From assembly GCA_003255025.1 (NCBI GenBank), contig QANY01008782.1, forward strand, positions 500,659 to 564,658: DNA of 64,000 bases, given 5' to 3'. The DNA comes from Datisca glomerata. Taxonomy: Eukaryota; Streptophyta; Magnoliopsida; Cucurbitales; Datiscaceae. The position numbers and the translations under genes were made by a program. The notes under the pieces are model-generated. The model did no database searches, was not told the DNA's origin, and worked only from the letters and a program-made list of their open reading frames with translations. Positions 23,622-34,665 of the stretch are shown here, piece by piece (the first letter of the stretch is position 1; every line of letters starts with the position of its first letter).

Positions 23622-24869
23622 AACGACGATAAAATCGATTATATTCAAAGTACTTGAAACCCTCCCCTCGAACGAAGTCCATGATGAGAAAGAGGATTCA
23701 CCCTTCCCCTAGCGGGATAAGGACCCTCTGCCGTCATAATAATTACACGATGAAGGAAGAAGGATACAGTGGTTGTAACCTCTGACGTAACCAAGAAGGG
23801 GAGGAAATGCGTGCCAATCACCGGTCAAGTCATAACAGTCTATTGCATAGAAATGGTCCTCCCCTATGGCCCAAAAGCCCGCTGGCTGAGTTGCCACGCA
23901 TCCGTACAACCATGGGGAAAACTATCTGGGAAAATGTGAGACGACACCTTAACATGGAGAAACTGTCACCCCACGAGAAAATCGGGACCAAAACGGAACC
24001 CGAATTCGGATGGTCGAACTCCCTCTTTGTAAAGTTCTGGTTGGGGTCATCCCAGGAAGATGAAAGAGGAGAACAGAAGGCAGAGGCCCCTAAAGAACCC
24101 TTGGGGGCAATATGTAAGTAGCCACCGAAGATGGAGGAATGCATCAACAAGCCACCCTCCGTCTAACTCTTTGGTTAACCTAGGGTCATTCCCAGTTGAA
24201 ATACAGAGCCTCGCATCAATCATTCACCATAGTTGGAATATGAGTCTAGGTTATACAGCTCCCATCTCTCACACCCCACCTCAGGTGAAACAGAAGGATG
24301 AATGTCATTTTAGAATTAGTACACTGCCAAACTTGACTTGAAGCCCCCGTTTAAAAATGATGATGTTCAAGACTTTTTACACCAACCTTCAGCAGAATCA
24401 AACTTTTTAATAACAAGATACATAGCGTGATCCTTTCAAGCTCTGGCTTGAAGCGGATGAACCCATAAGAATAAAGGACCCTATGAACGGTGAACTTCCT
24501 AAAAAGTAGTCTGAAGAAGAAGTTGAAGAACTGGGGTAGTCAGTCATTCTCCTATTAAGCCAATTAGAAAGAACACTCAGGACGAGTCAACACTTACTCC
24601 CAAGCAAAATGTGGAGCTCAAGTGACCCCACCATTGAGGCAAATATGATGCTCAGAAAGAAGCACGTACTAAGCTCCAGCAAGAAATGAAAGGCAATAGC
24701 TTGGGAAATAAAAATCCTTGCTAACCTCAGTTCTCCACCTCGGCTCCCCCAACCAGAGCTGAAGAAGCGATCTCCTTTTTAAACGGTCTAACGCCAAGGT
24801 GTAACAGACAACAGAGACCGTGTAATCAACATTTGTCAAATAAAAGAAGAAAATCAACTCTTCCACAAA

Positions 24870-25990
24870 GTGTCACGAAGGATTAAAAAGTGATTACTGG
24901 TGCGGCGATCTAGCCCACTAGTCGGGATCAAAAAGTGATGATTGGTGTAGTGCTTTTGCCTATCGTTGGGATTAAAATTTGTTGACTGACATGGTGTTCC
25001 AGGCGCCAGTCGAGATTCAAAAGTGATTAATAGCGTGGTGCTCTTGCCCACCAGTCGAGATTAAAAATTGATGACTGGCATAGATCTATTACCCGCCAGT
25101 AGGGATAAAAAAGTGATGACTGTCACGGTGCTCTTGCCCGCCAGTCGGGATCAAAAAGTGATGACTAGCGTGATGCTCTTGACCACCAGTCGTGATAAAA
25201 AAAATGATGACAGGTGTGGAATTTAACCCACCAATGGGGATTAAAATATGATGACTGGCATGGTGCTTTAGTTCGCCAAACTGGATTAAAAAGTGATGTC
25301 TACTTAGCATTCCAACTCGTGAGATGGGACTAAGGATCTAGCTAAAGCATGGAAAGCCTGGCTAGATATCAAGGTAAAAGTGATGTCTACCAAGTACCCC
25401 AGCTCGTCAGACGAGAATAAGGGTCTAGCCAGAGCAAGCAAGCCTGGCTAGACATCAAGGAAAAAAATTAGGGTCTAACCAGAGCAGGAACGTCTCGCTA
25501 GAAATCAAATTAAAAGGTGATGTCTGTCGAGCACCCTAGCTCGTCAGACGAGACTAAGGATATAGCCAGAGTTAGAAAAGTCTGGCTATATATCAAGGTA
25601 AAAGTGATGTATGTCGAGCACCCTAGCTCGCCAAACAAGAATAGATCAGGCACGCCTGGCTAGATATCAAGGTAAAAAGTGATGTCTATTGGGCACTCCA
25701 GCTCAACAGATGGAAATAAGGATCTAGCCAGAGCAGGAACTCCTGGCTAGAAATCAAGTTAAAAAGTTATGCATGTCGAGCACTCTAGGTCACCAGATGG
25801 GATCATGGGTCTAGCCAAAGCAGGCACACCTGGCTAGACATCACGGTGAAAGGTGATGCTCGTTGAGCGCTCTAACAGGCTGACAGGATAAAGGAAAGGC
25901 TTCAGCCGGAGTAGTCACGCCAGGCCGAAGCCAGATGTAGAAGATGCAAAAATGCTTGGCTAGACGTAGAGCACTCTTGCTCCCCAAGGA
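24870..25990 (+). repeat. two-stage tandem repeat block inside the Gypsy element
   Basis: From 24886 to about 25293 a unit of about 45 bp repeats some ten times (core AAAAAGTGATGACTGGC, then GGTGCTCTTGCCCGCCAGTC). From 25293 to 25990 a longer unit of about 75-140 bp takes over (core GTGATGTCTRYCGAGCACC, then AGCTCGNCAGACGAGAATAA and CCTGGCTAGATATCAAGGT). Both share the GTGATGNCT start, so one probably grew from the other. Related units recur at 61520-61870 in reverse and at 63010-63130. Confidence 0.8.
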
Positions 25991-26500
25991 AAGAAAATCC
26001 TTTAATCAAGTACCAAATGAGAGGAATTTCGATCCAAACTCACCAGATCAGGAAGACTTGCCAAAAGTATGGACCCTTAAACGATAAAGGTTACTCACAA
26101 ACTGAAGAAGTTCTGTTCGACCGAACCTCCCTAAAGGGAGCACAAGGAAAAGCTCCCAAAAAGTTATGGCATGTCCTCATGACCCGACCTCTGTCAAAGG
26201 GGCAACCCGTTGGAAAGGATCAAGTCCAAGTAAAAAGGACCAAGGCTGTTTTAAGACCCACTCAAGCTCGGGAACATAGTAGTCCAGCAGCCCAGGTTAG
26301 CGAAGATTAGTAAGAATGCAACACTCGGCATAATTCTCTACCCAAAACTTGCGTTGCTTGCAGCGTATCTCGGGACCGATAACCAGGCTCATATAATTAA
26401 TGACAAAGGGAATAAGAAAAAGAAGGAGTCAGAATTACAAAATAAAAGCTCGTTCTCATTATGTAGGGAGGAGGATTACAAGTACAAGTAAAAAGAAAGG

Positions 26501-28314
26501 CGTTGGATCAAGTTTTAGATTTTGAACAAAAATTAATGAACCATGACCAGTTCATGGGTGAAATTTTAAATAAATTCATATTAACATTTAATCAAATTAA
26601 ATACAAAACAAAATAATGAACTTACATAATCATATAAATATATCGAGAAAATATAGAAACAATTTATACATTTTAAATTAATGGAGAACTTCTGATTTGG
26701 CGGGATCCAATTTCTATCTTAAGTTCTTCATTCTTCGTTATTTGCAAAGCTAATAATTGATCTTCGCACTAAATACTGCCCGTTAAAATTAGAAGTATAT
26801 CTCTCAGCGATATCAGTAGTAATTGAGTGTGGGCTCTCAAAACAATGATTGGAAGAGAAAACAAAATTTTTCTCTTCCCCTACTGTGAAATTGGCGGCAG
26901 CTGTGTGAGGACGAAAGTGAAACCTTTTATGCTCCGATCAACACACTTAGAGATATGGGTTAGGGATATTGCTGCAATCCCTTATATATTGATTACCCTT
27001 ATATGATAAAGCCAAACTTTTCATTCTCTCTGCATTGCAATGTGCGATTTTTGCATCTCTCCTAGAGCTATAATTGTGTCCAAATTCATCCGTCCAAATT
27101 GATAACTTAAATTGATTTCTATCAATTAATTAATTATTTTTTTACTAATTATCAATGATTAGAAAACAAAAAATAATTAATTTGAACATTAAATTTGCTT
27201 TTCACTAATTTAGTGATGACGCCCATCATATGGGGCTCGGGAAGTGTATATTGGTCTAAAACACGTTTTTAGTCCAACTGTCGTTGTTTTTTATTCATGT
27301 CCTTATGAGCTACTCCTGACACCGAATGAACCCATATGAATAAAGCTATGAGATTCAAATACCTGTCTAATTTATCTCCATAAATTCTCGACTTATTTGA
27401 TCCCGACATCGTACAACTCCACTTTAAGTACGATACCAAATAAATTCTTGATTCATGCGCGTTACATTTTCTGTTGGTGTAAATAAATATTTATATTTCA
27501 TGGTCCAGATAATATTTTACGGTATTATCCTTCATGAATATCAGTAACAAGAACGGAGTATAAAATTACCATTTAACTCATTTACTGACTGTGAATAAGA
27601 AAAACACATTAGTGAAGTGTTTTATACAGATCACCATGTCAGCGAGTATCAGGCCCGATTTATTTATTCACATATCCATCAACAAAACATAATGTGATAT
27701 TGTTGCTATTGCAATCTTGCGATAAATTTCATATCTGTAAATCATACAACTCCAACATAGTTGAAACACGATCCCAATAGCTACAATATTGTCTCACAAT
27801 TAGAACTCACTCTTTTGGCATATCAAATATTGCAAGTAACTAAGTCAAGTTTCTTATTCATCTCAGGATTAAAGTAATTATAAAAATATCCTTAATGTGT
27901 AAAAATTAGATTTAGAGCTAGATAAACGGCTTTACTCTAAACTAATTGGTTACTGGTCTATTCAACATGTTCCATAACATGTCTAGGTCAGCCATTAGAG
28001 TCTTCACTCCCATGCCCCGAGAACGACATCCTTTGGTTCAACCTAACAATCATAATTAGATTCGATTACCCAATCGATCATAAGATTACGAATAACATTT
28101 TGAACTATCTCAGAAGAGTTTGTCTGGAAGATCGCTCGATCTTTACTCTTCTTACATTGATAATAGTTCCAAGATTTAAATGAATTACAAACACACTTTA
28201 ATTAAAGGAAACTTTCAATTTATTCATAAAATTCAGTAATACATAAATTTTAAAGAAATAACTGTTTACTCATAAATAGTTATTACACCCTACTTTGTGG
28301 ACATAATTCTAACA
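26501..28314 (-). mobile_element. nested solo LTR, Copia type (family B)
   Basis: On the minus strand it starts TGTTAGAATTATGTCCAC at 28314. It interrupts a Gypsy segment that runs on uninterrupted at 63740-63800 (AAGTACAAGAAAAAGG to CCCTAGGCTAACT). AAAGG occurs at both edges (26496-26500 and 28314-28318), a likely target duplication. The left end is not a clean TG, so that boundary may be off by a few bases. The 5' end resembles the LTR at 50674 (TGTTAGGATTGTGTCC), suggesting related families. Confidence 0.65.
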
Positions 28315-28329
28315 AAGGGAGTAAAAATC

Positions 28330-28700
28330 TCCTCCGCAGTTAAGGAGGCAAACCCCTCCTAGGCTAACTTAAAAGGAAAATACCCCTCATGACTAGGCCG
28401 ATGTTCGCAGGATTTTCACAGCTTTCTTGAACTCTTCTAAGGTTTCGAAGATTTGGTCGAGGACGAAGATGAAAAAAGCCTTAACTTCTCCTACAAGGTG
28501 GGCAAGGAAGAAAGTATTTACCCCGTAATTTGAGACGATCCTGAAGGAAATGACCACAAGAGTTGTGCTTGGCCAACTCCCTTTGCGTGTTGTACTGAGC
28601 GGCTAGTGGATCAAAACGACAGAGGTGGTAAAAGGAAGTGGGATGCAGCCGAGGAAGTTGCCTCATTATAAGTCCAAGGACAAGATCCCCAGTTGGGTTA
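28330..28700 (-). pseudogene. antisense ORF of the Gypsy element, frameshifted
   Basis: Minus-strand reading gives a frame ending ELAKHNSCGHFLQDRLKLRG near 28525. After a frame change it continues as HLVGEVKAFFIFVL and LEEFKKAVKIL to a stop near 28400. The second copy at 63735-64000 has the equivalent REIEASFILNL and LDEFKEAVEQM on the same strand, so the protein, not only the DNA, looks conserved. Antisense ORFs before the 3' LTR are known from Tat-group Gypsy elements. Function unknown. Confidence 0.5.
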
Positions 28701-29139
28701 CAAGCTTTTTCAAGGATAAAGTTTCACGACAGAAGGGCTTTGCAACTATTAGCGGTAACCAACGTAAATAAAGGGTTCACCACACATGCTTACCGACGGT
28801 AAGAAAATCGCCGCGAACATGGAAAGGAAAGCCAGGGGGATCTTAGGAGGAAGCCCCCAATGGAAGAGGCCCTAGAAGGGGAAATATTATTGTTCTCCTA
28901 AGGAAGAAAGAAGAAATGAGGGTAAGAATGAGAGTTTTGATTCTGTAAAGAAGACGAGGATGAAGGAAATGAGAATGACGAATGCCTATTTATAGGCTAC
29001 GAAGGAGGAAACCACTCATTTAATAAGCATTTAAGGGGGCCATGATGACAACCTTTGAGGCTACTCTAGGGCCAATGAGAAATTTTCAGAAGGCTAAACA
29101 ATAGGATGAAATTCGTCCACTCTGAGGGATGAATTTCGA

Positions 29140-29859
29140 ACACAAGTATGAAGAACTTGGGACATGCACTTAGTCAATCACCAACACAAAGGTAACTCAG
29201 ATAAGGAGCTCGGATAATGAAGTCTTCAGACCTGGGCAAGTAAATTCTACCCAGACTGGTCATCCCGAAGGGAGCTCGCGTCGTACAAACTTGAGCATAT
29301 ACAAGACACATGGAATCCGCGAAGAAAGCTCGATTAAACCTATAGTATCAAGGTCATCATTACCCACTGAAAGTGAAGTCCCAAATGGCACCTTCCTACA
29401 AGACCAAGCACCTAACATGTCTAATCGGCGCGTCAAGGTATCAAATCAGCCTCTAATATGTCACCTCAAAAGCATATCAACATTTAATGCCCAATGTTTT
29501 ATGTCAAAGGTCGTCTCCCTCTTGTCCAATCAAAGACATGCATCGTAGCATCGTATCACGAGAAGCTTCCCCAACACGCTCCCAGGACTTTTTTGACACT
29601 CTTCATCCATAGAACTTCAGGTACAAATACCCCCATCTACTAAAAGAAGAGGTTGTCATTCCTCCCCTAAGAAAACTATGCCAAAATAATACTAGGATAT
29701 TGACTTAGGTATCGGAGACTCTTAGGCGAATTAATGACCCCCGGTTCTCCTCACCTTTGGGTTCTTTGTTTGTATTTTACAGATTCTGAGATCAAGGGGA
29801 GCTCCATGCTAGGAGAGGATCGCATGCAAACATCATTGTTGAGATTTTTGACTTCAACA
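29140..29859 (+). repeat. 3' LTR of the Gypsy element
   Basis: Aligns with 22885-23603. The right end is clear (CTTCAACA at 29859). The left end is uncertain because the first 60 or so bases have diverged. Confidence 0.65.
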
Positions 29860-29880
29860 GTAGTCTCTTCCACTTCACAT

Positions 29881-30643
29881 AAAATCATCTTTGCAAAAGA
29901 TGATTTTGGTATGACGTGGCTCCAAGAGCGTCACCTGGAAAATCATCTTTTACAAAGATGAATTCCAAAAAATGTAAAGCGTCTTTATAAAAGATGATTT
30001 CCAACAACGTTATACATGTAGAGAAAAATTCTAGATATGGCTGAGAGTGTACGAGCTCAGGATAATTTTTTGGAGAATGAGGATAGCTCTACTCTTCCAT
30101 TTTTGAAATTTAGCTTCTTGGTCTAGAAGATTCTCTCTCACACACATCCAAAAGCCCTTCCAAATGAAGTTCATGGCATTCATAAGAAATTCTAACCAGA
30201 AAAATCAATCTTAAGCTATGATCTGAGGTGTTATCCCACTAATTTCTACCTAGAAATTTAACCCATCGTCATCTGAAATTTTTTTGAGAGAGTTGAAAAA
30301 AAGTTGAAATTTGGGTTATGAAATTTAAAAATAATATGGGTTAAATTTAACCCATAAGTGAGTTGAACAAAAACTGAATTGAAGTTAACTTTTGATTTTG
30401 AATATTGCCATCATCATTTTCAACAAGTATTACCATCGTCAACTACAATATTCTTCAAACCCACTCCATGCTGCCTGAATCGGCCAATAAACCTTGTAAA
30501 GCGATTCAGTCCCTAAAACTTGCTTGAGGCCAACAATTTCATACAACAGGTAACACCCACTTAGTTGAACTCTGGTTGTCGTGACTTTTTCCATTATGAA
30601 ATCTTCTTTTGCAAAGAAGATTTTACAAAAGATGATTTTCACC
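29881..30643. repeat. cluster of short palindromes, possible foldback element
   Basis: A perfect 12-bp stem (AAAATCATCTTT, loop GCA, AAAGATGATTTT) occupies 29881-29907. Further near-copies follow (GGAAAATCATCTTT-TAC-AAAGATGAATTCC, then AAAAGATGATTTCC at about 29988). A similar hairpin set (AAATCTTCTTTTGCAAAG, AAAAGATGATTTTC) lies at 30598-30643. The paired clusters could be the ends of a small foldback element of about 0.75 kb. No target duplication was identified. Confidence 0.45.
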
Positions 30644-30659
30644 GTGATTAAAAGTATCC

Positions 30660-33600
30660 TAGTTTTAGAATATTTTTCAAAACTACTTTATTTTAAGATT
30701 TTTTAAATTACAATACAAGTGTTAAAAACCCCTTAGAAGGGCACCAAACTTCAGTTTTTTATTTTTTACTCCAAGTCCTTTAACTTATGTGTAATCGCTC
30801 AAACTATTTTATTTTTAATATTTTAATTTAGTTGCACATTTCTCTCTCTAATACATTGGTTAACTATAATTATTACATAATTATTTATTGCTCTTTCAAT
30901 TTATTTACTCATTAGCTATATTTACTAAATAATTATTTATTTCTCTTTCAATTTATTTACTCATTAGCTTCGTTTTCTCTTAATGTTATTAGTAAGAGCC
31001 TCTTCTACATGTTTCTTTATTTTATGCCTATACTTTTCAATTTTTACTCTAACGCTAATTGTCTTTAGTTATAGGAATCTTTTCTCTCTCTTAATTATTC
31101 AATGTGCAATATTAAAATATTTGAAAATATTAATTTACTGAAACTGTTTAATACTTGACAATTTTTTCTTTCAAAACATATTTTTCTCTTGGTCGTTAAA
31201 TCTATTTTTAGAATTAAAAGTGTTAAAAACTTCTAAATAAATTGAAATATTATTTCATATATATAACTTCAAAATTAAGTTGAAATTGATTACTACTTAT
31301 TCATGGATAATTAAGTTACAAGAGTAATTGAATAAATAGGAGAAGTTACCATTTAAAATGGTAGATTCATAATATTTAATTAGGGAAAAATTAAGTTAAT
31401 AATATCTATAATATGTACACGAGTTAGTTTGAAGAAAAAATTTAAGTAATAACATAGTATAGAGTTTAAAAAAAACTTTAATATATAAGACTGGGTGTTT
31501 CTATGGTATTATTATTATAGTTTTAAAAAACTTTAATATATAAGACGAGGTGTTTCTATGGTACTGTTGCGCTACGAAATGGAAGATGTTTCTAATGGTG
31601 GATACGCATGTTATTGGGATCGTAATCTTACCCTATAAAACTAAGGCTACACTTCACTTATACACCAAACTAAAAATTTAGAACTTTGTTATGGGACAAC
31701 CGGTTTCTATATGCAATAACTTTTCTTTTTATAAAAAAATGATTTTCTCGATTCAGATTTGCGTCTTAAATTAGAATATAAAGCTCTAACATTGGTCCAA
31801 TTACTAAGCACAAATCTCCTCAAAGTAGGAGATCTCAAATTCAATTCCCACCTATTGGTTTGTCAAAAAAAGAAAAAAAATAATATTTACTAATTTAACT
31901 AATTTTGTCCTAACATTTAGGATAATGATGTTGTATGCAAAGTAAGATTGAGCTTGAAAATATTATTTAATATGTGTTTATCTTGATTAATTTAGTGGGA
32001 TCATTAAACTCTTAAATTTCAAGTTGAATAAAAAATATCAAACTCTCAGTTCAAACTATAAATGACCGTAAATTTTATTTTTAAAAATGCCAGAATAATG
32101 TAAATTATTTATTTACGTTGATGTAATTTGTAAATAAATTATTTAATTCGGCTAATTTCGTGAAAAAATTTATAATTTTTAGAGTTTGAACTGAAAAATT
32201 AATTTTTTTTATCATTTTTCATATAGATATACGAAAAATGATCAGGCCCGTATATTAGGAAAACGTGAGGGTATTGGAACTATTTTTCCTTACTTTTATT
32301 TTTGTTGTCATTTTACATGAACTATTACTATTCTACTTAAGCCTGAATTATTGGTCTGAGAAAATCTGGATTATCTAACAGTAATAGAAAATCTGGACCA
32401 CAAAAAACATTGGAAGCTGTTTGTAGGGTGGTCCTTATCCTCGGTAATCTAGATCAAGGAATAGATTGGATGGCTACCATTTGACAATTAATCAAGGTAG
32501 ATGGCTCCCCCTAATTACTTTTTCATCGATATTGACGTAAGCTTGTACTAAAGGTTCTGAATTTGACCACCACGTGACGTCCTTTTTCTTACCAAAACCA
32601 CACACCAGCAATGTGTGTATCTTTCGATACCTCCGAAATCAATTAAAATTAAAAAAAAAGGGACATTGCAATTGGACCAGGAAGCGTTTGGAAACAATGT
32701 CAGTAGTTCACGGCCCTATTTTTTGGGTCATATGTTTCAGGTTTTCCTCATTTGATTCATAAAAAATACCATTCTACTGAACAACCCGACTTTACTGTAC
32801 TTGGAATGTCAGTGCTTTGAAGATGACATTGGAAGTTAAAATACATATCGGATGAAATGGTTATTACGATCTGTTTGATTATGACCGAGTCTAATTGACT
32901 AATTCTAATTTTTTGTTTCAAAATAAATCACGAAGCAAATCGTTCTATTCAGATATTCACTATCAAGAAGTATTAGTTTTTCTATCGGGTAGGCCTTGAA
33001 AGGCACATATCCAATACAAGAAAAAAATGATTTTTTTTGTAGTATATTTTTCTTTAAAAAAATTGTTTAAAACTAATTTTCAAAATCGGTTAAGATTAAT
33101 ATACGGTTGTTTTCTTTAGTTTTTGGACACTCCTACACTAGCCAAATCACGACACGTTTGGTAAACAAGTAATATTTTGATTTGAAAGACAACTGCAAAA
33201 TTGGACAAAATAGTTAAGAATTCCAAAAAAATGGAAAAACATAAACCGTTTTGTCATATTTCTTCTTCCCTCGTGACGAATGAGATCTAAAAATATACTC
33301 TCAAAACGTGTCTCGAACTGCAAATGAACAAAACCTTGCACGGAATTCTCGTTCAAGGATTAAGACATTTATGATATTGACATGCAAAGAACGGGTTGGG
33401 TCATAATTTAAGGCACCCTCTTTGTAACATTTACTTCTTTCAAAAAAGCGTACAAATGCATCACATGATTCACGTGTTGCTTATTTCATTGTTATTTTAT
33501 CCAAGTGTTTGGTTGGTTGGTTACACTCGAACTACATGGGACTCCTTTGAAGGGTTATTTTATCCATCGTTGGATCACCTTTACATAGCCTCTCTCACGA

Positions 33601-34665
33601 GATGGTCTAACAGTATATCAACATCTGCTATCAATCATTCATATAACTCTGTCAAGAATAGAACCACTCGAAAAACAAAAAACAAGATGTAGCTGAACTT
33701 TTTTAAGTAGAGACGACATCAAATCTTGATATAAAGCAGGATCTACCACGTACTTCTTCCCTTTTTTACCTGGAAAGCATACTCTTGTCATAATAGAATG
33801 AATGATCATAACACCATTTATAGAAAACTGTGAGTGACTCAGATTGATTGTTGAGGGTTATTGGCCACAACTGATAACGCTCAACTCTGCATAAATTTCT
33901 GAACTGCATGTTTTTTCCCCTTAACATTTTGATTTATGTCAATGTAATGAAGAGAAGCAGTTTTATCTATCCTTTTGCAGAAGGATATAGCAACAAACAC
34001 ACCATATTTGGCACAAAGCCACCATCACTCCATTCACTTTTAGCCAACACTGTTTTCTTCAGCAACAACCAAAACAATACTAACAAATATTAACAAACAA
34101 ACAGAAACCAGAGTTACCTTTTAAAGCTCATGCAATTATCAAGCAACAAGTGAAGGAGAAAATTAAGGCAAAAAATATAATTATAGAAAGACAAAGAAAC
34201 ATCTAAGATTTGGGTTCATATCTGCTTCTACGTTTTAATCCATTATTAGCTGTAAATTGCACACATTTGGGAATATCAAGTAAGATGAAAAATAGATTAC
34301 ACGGATGATCTATTGTTCCTTTTATGGACATGAGCAGCATCAATTTAAATAGACATGAACAGATTCAGTGATAATTTAGCATTGAAAGAAAAAAAGATAA
34401 CAGAATGAGCTAAAACTTAAAATTTTTAATTGATTTAGCAGGAATACTCTTGCTCTTGACAAAATATGTATACTATGAACAATAGAAAATTTGGTTGGCC
34501 TACTTCAGTTACTTCTACTTCTAGGCTGACAATGGCATTCTTCCTTTTAGAAACCCTCTGCTCAGCTGTATACCAAAAATCCTGAAAGAAACCTTAAAAA
34601 TTTGGCCTTTTTCAATTACATACTATTAGGCCCTGTGGACTACTATGTTAATTGCTATTCTCCTA
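30660..34665. other. intergenic, 3' side of bHLH gene
   Basis: AT-rich with scattered short frames but no recognisable protein. It contains a SINE-like unit at 31780-31880. At 33013 CAATACAAGAAAAAAATGA resembles a diverged CACTA-type terminus, but no partner end was found. The last few hundred bases should hold the 3' UTR of the bHLH gene. Confidence 0.5.
31780..31880 (+). mobile_element. tRNA-derived SINE-like unit
   Basis: GCTCTAACATTGGTCCAAT carries an A-box-like sequence (TGGTCCAATTACTAAGC). About 30 bases downstream AAATTCAATTCCC is a B box (GGTTCGATTCC) altered by G-to-A changes. A pairing CTCCT/AGGAG sits between them, and an A-rich tail follows (about 31865-31885). This is the layout of a decayed tRNA-type SINE. 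Confidence 0.5.

Larger units (their letters stand above)
22885..29859 (+). mobile_element. non-autonomous Gypsy (Tat-like) element with both LTRs
   Basis: The 5' LTR is 22885-23603 (TGTTATAG...TTAACA) and the 3' LTR about 29140-29859 (ends TTCAACA). Five bases flank each side, GTAAT at 22880-22884 and GTAGT at 29860-29864, a target duplication with one change. The interior holds a degenerate gag-leader region (23640-24350), a tandem-repeat block (24870-25990), a nested solo LTR (26501-28314) and an antisense ORF region (28330-28700). No protease, RT or integrase motif is visible, so it needed another element to move. Assignment to the Tat group rests on the primer-binding motif and antisense ORF and is an inference. 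Confidence 0.75.

Noticed and set aside
24870..25990. CRISPR-like array of regular repeats
   Set aside because: Plant nuclear DNA, adjoining diverged units without unique spacers, inside an LTR element: a tandem array.
33013..33045. CAATACAAGAAAAAAATGA as a CACTA left terminus for the element ending at 49336
   Set aside because: It would force a 16-kb element containing the intact bHLH gene, and the terminus has a mismatch. No subterminal repeats lie beside it.
33396..33692. 98-residue frame downstream of the bHLH gene
   Set aside because: No domain, unusual composition and no support from neighbouring exons; chance open frame.
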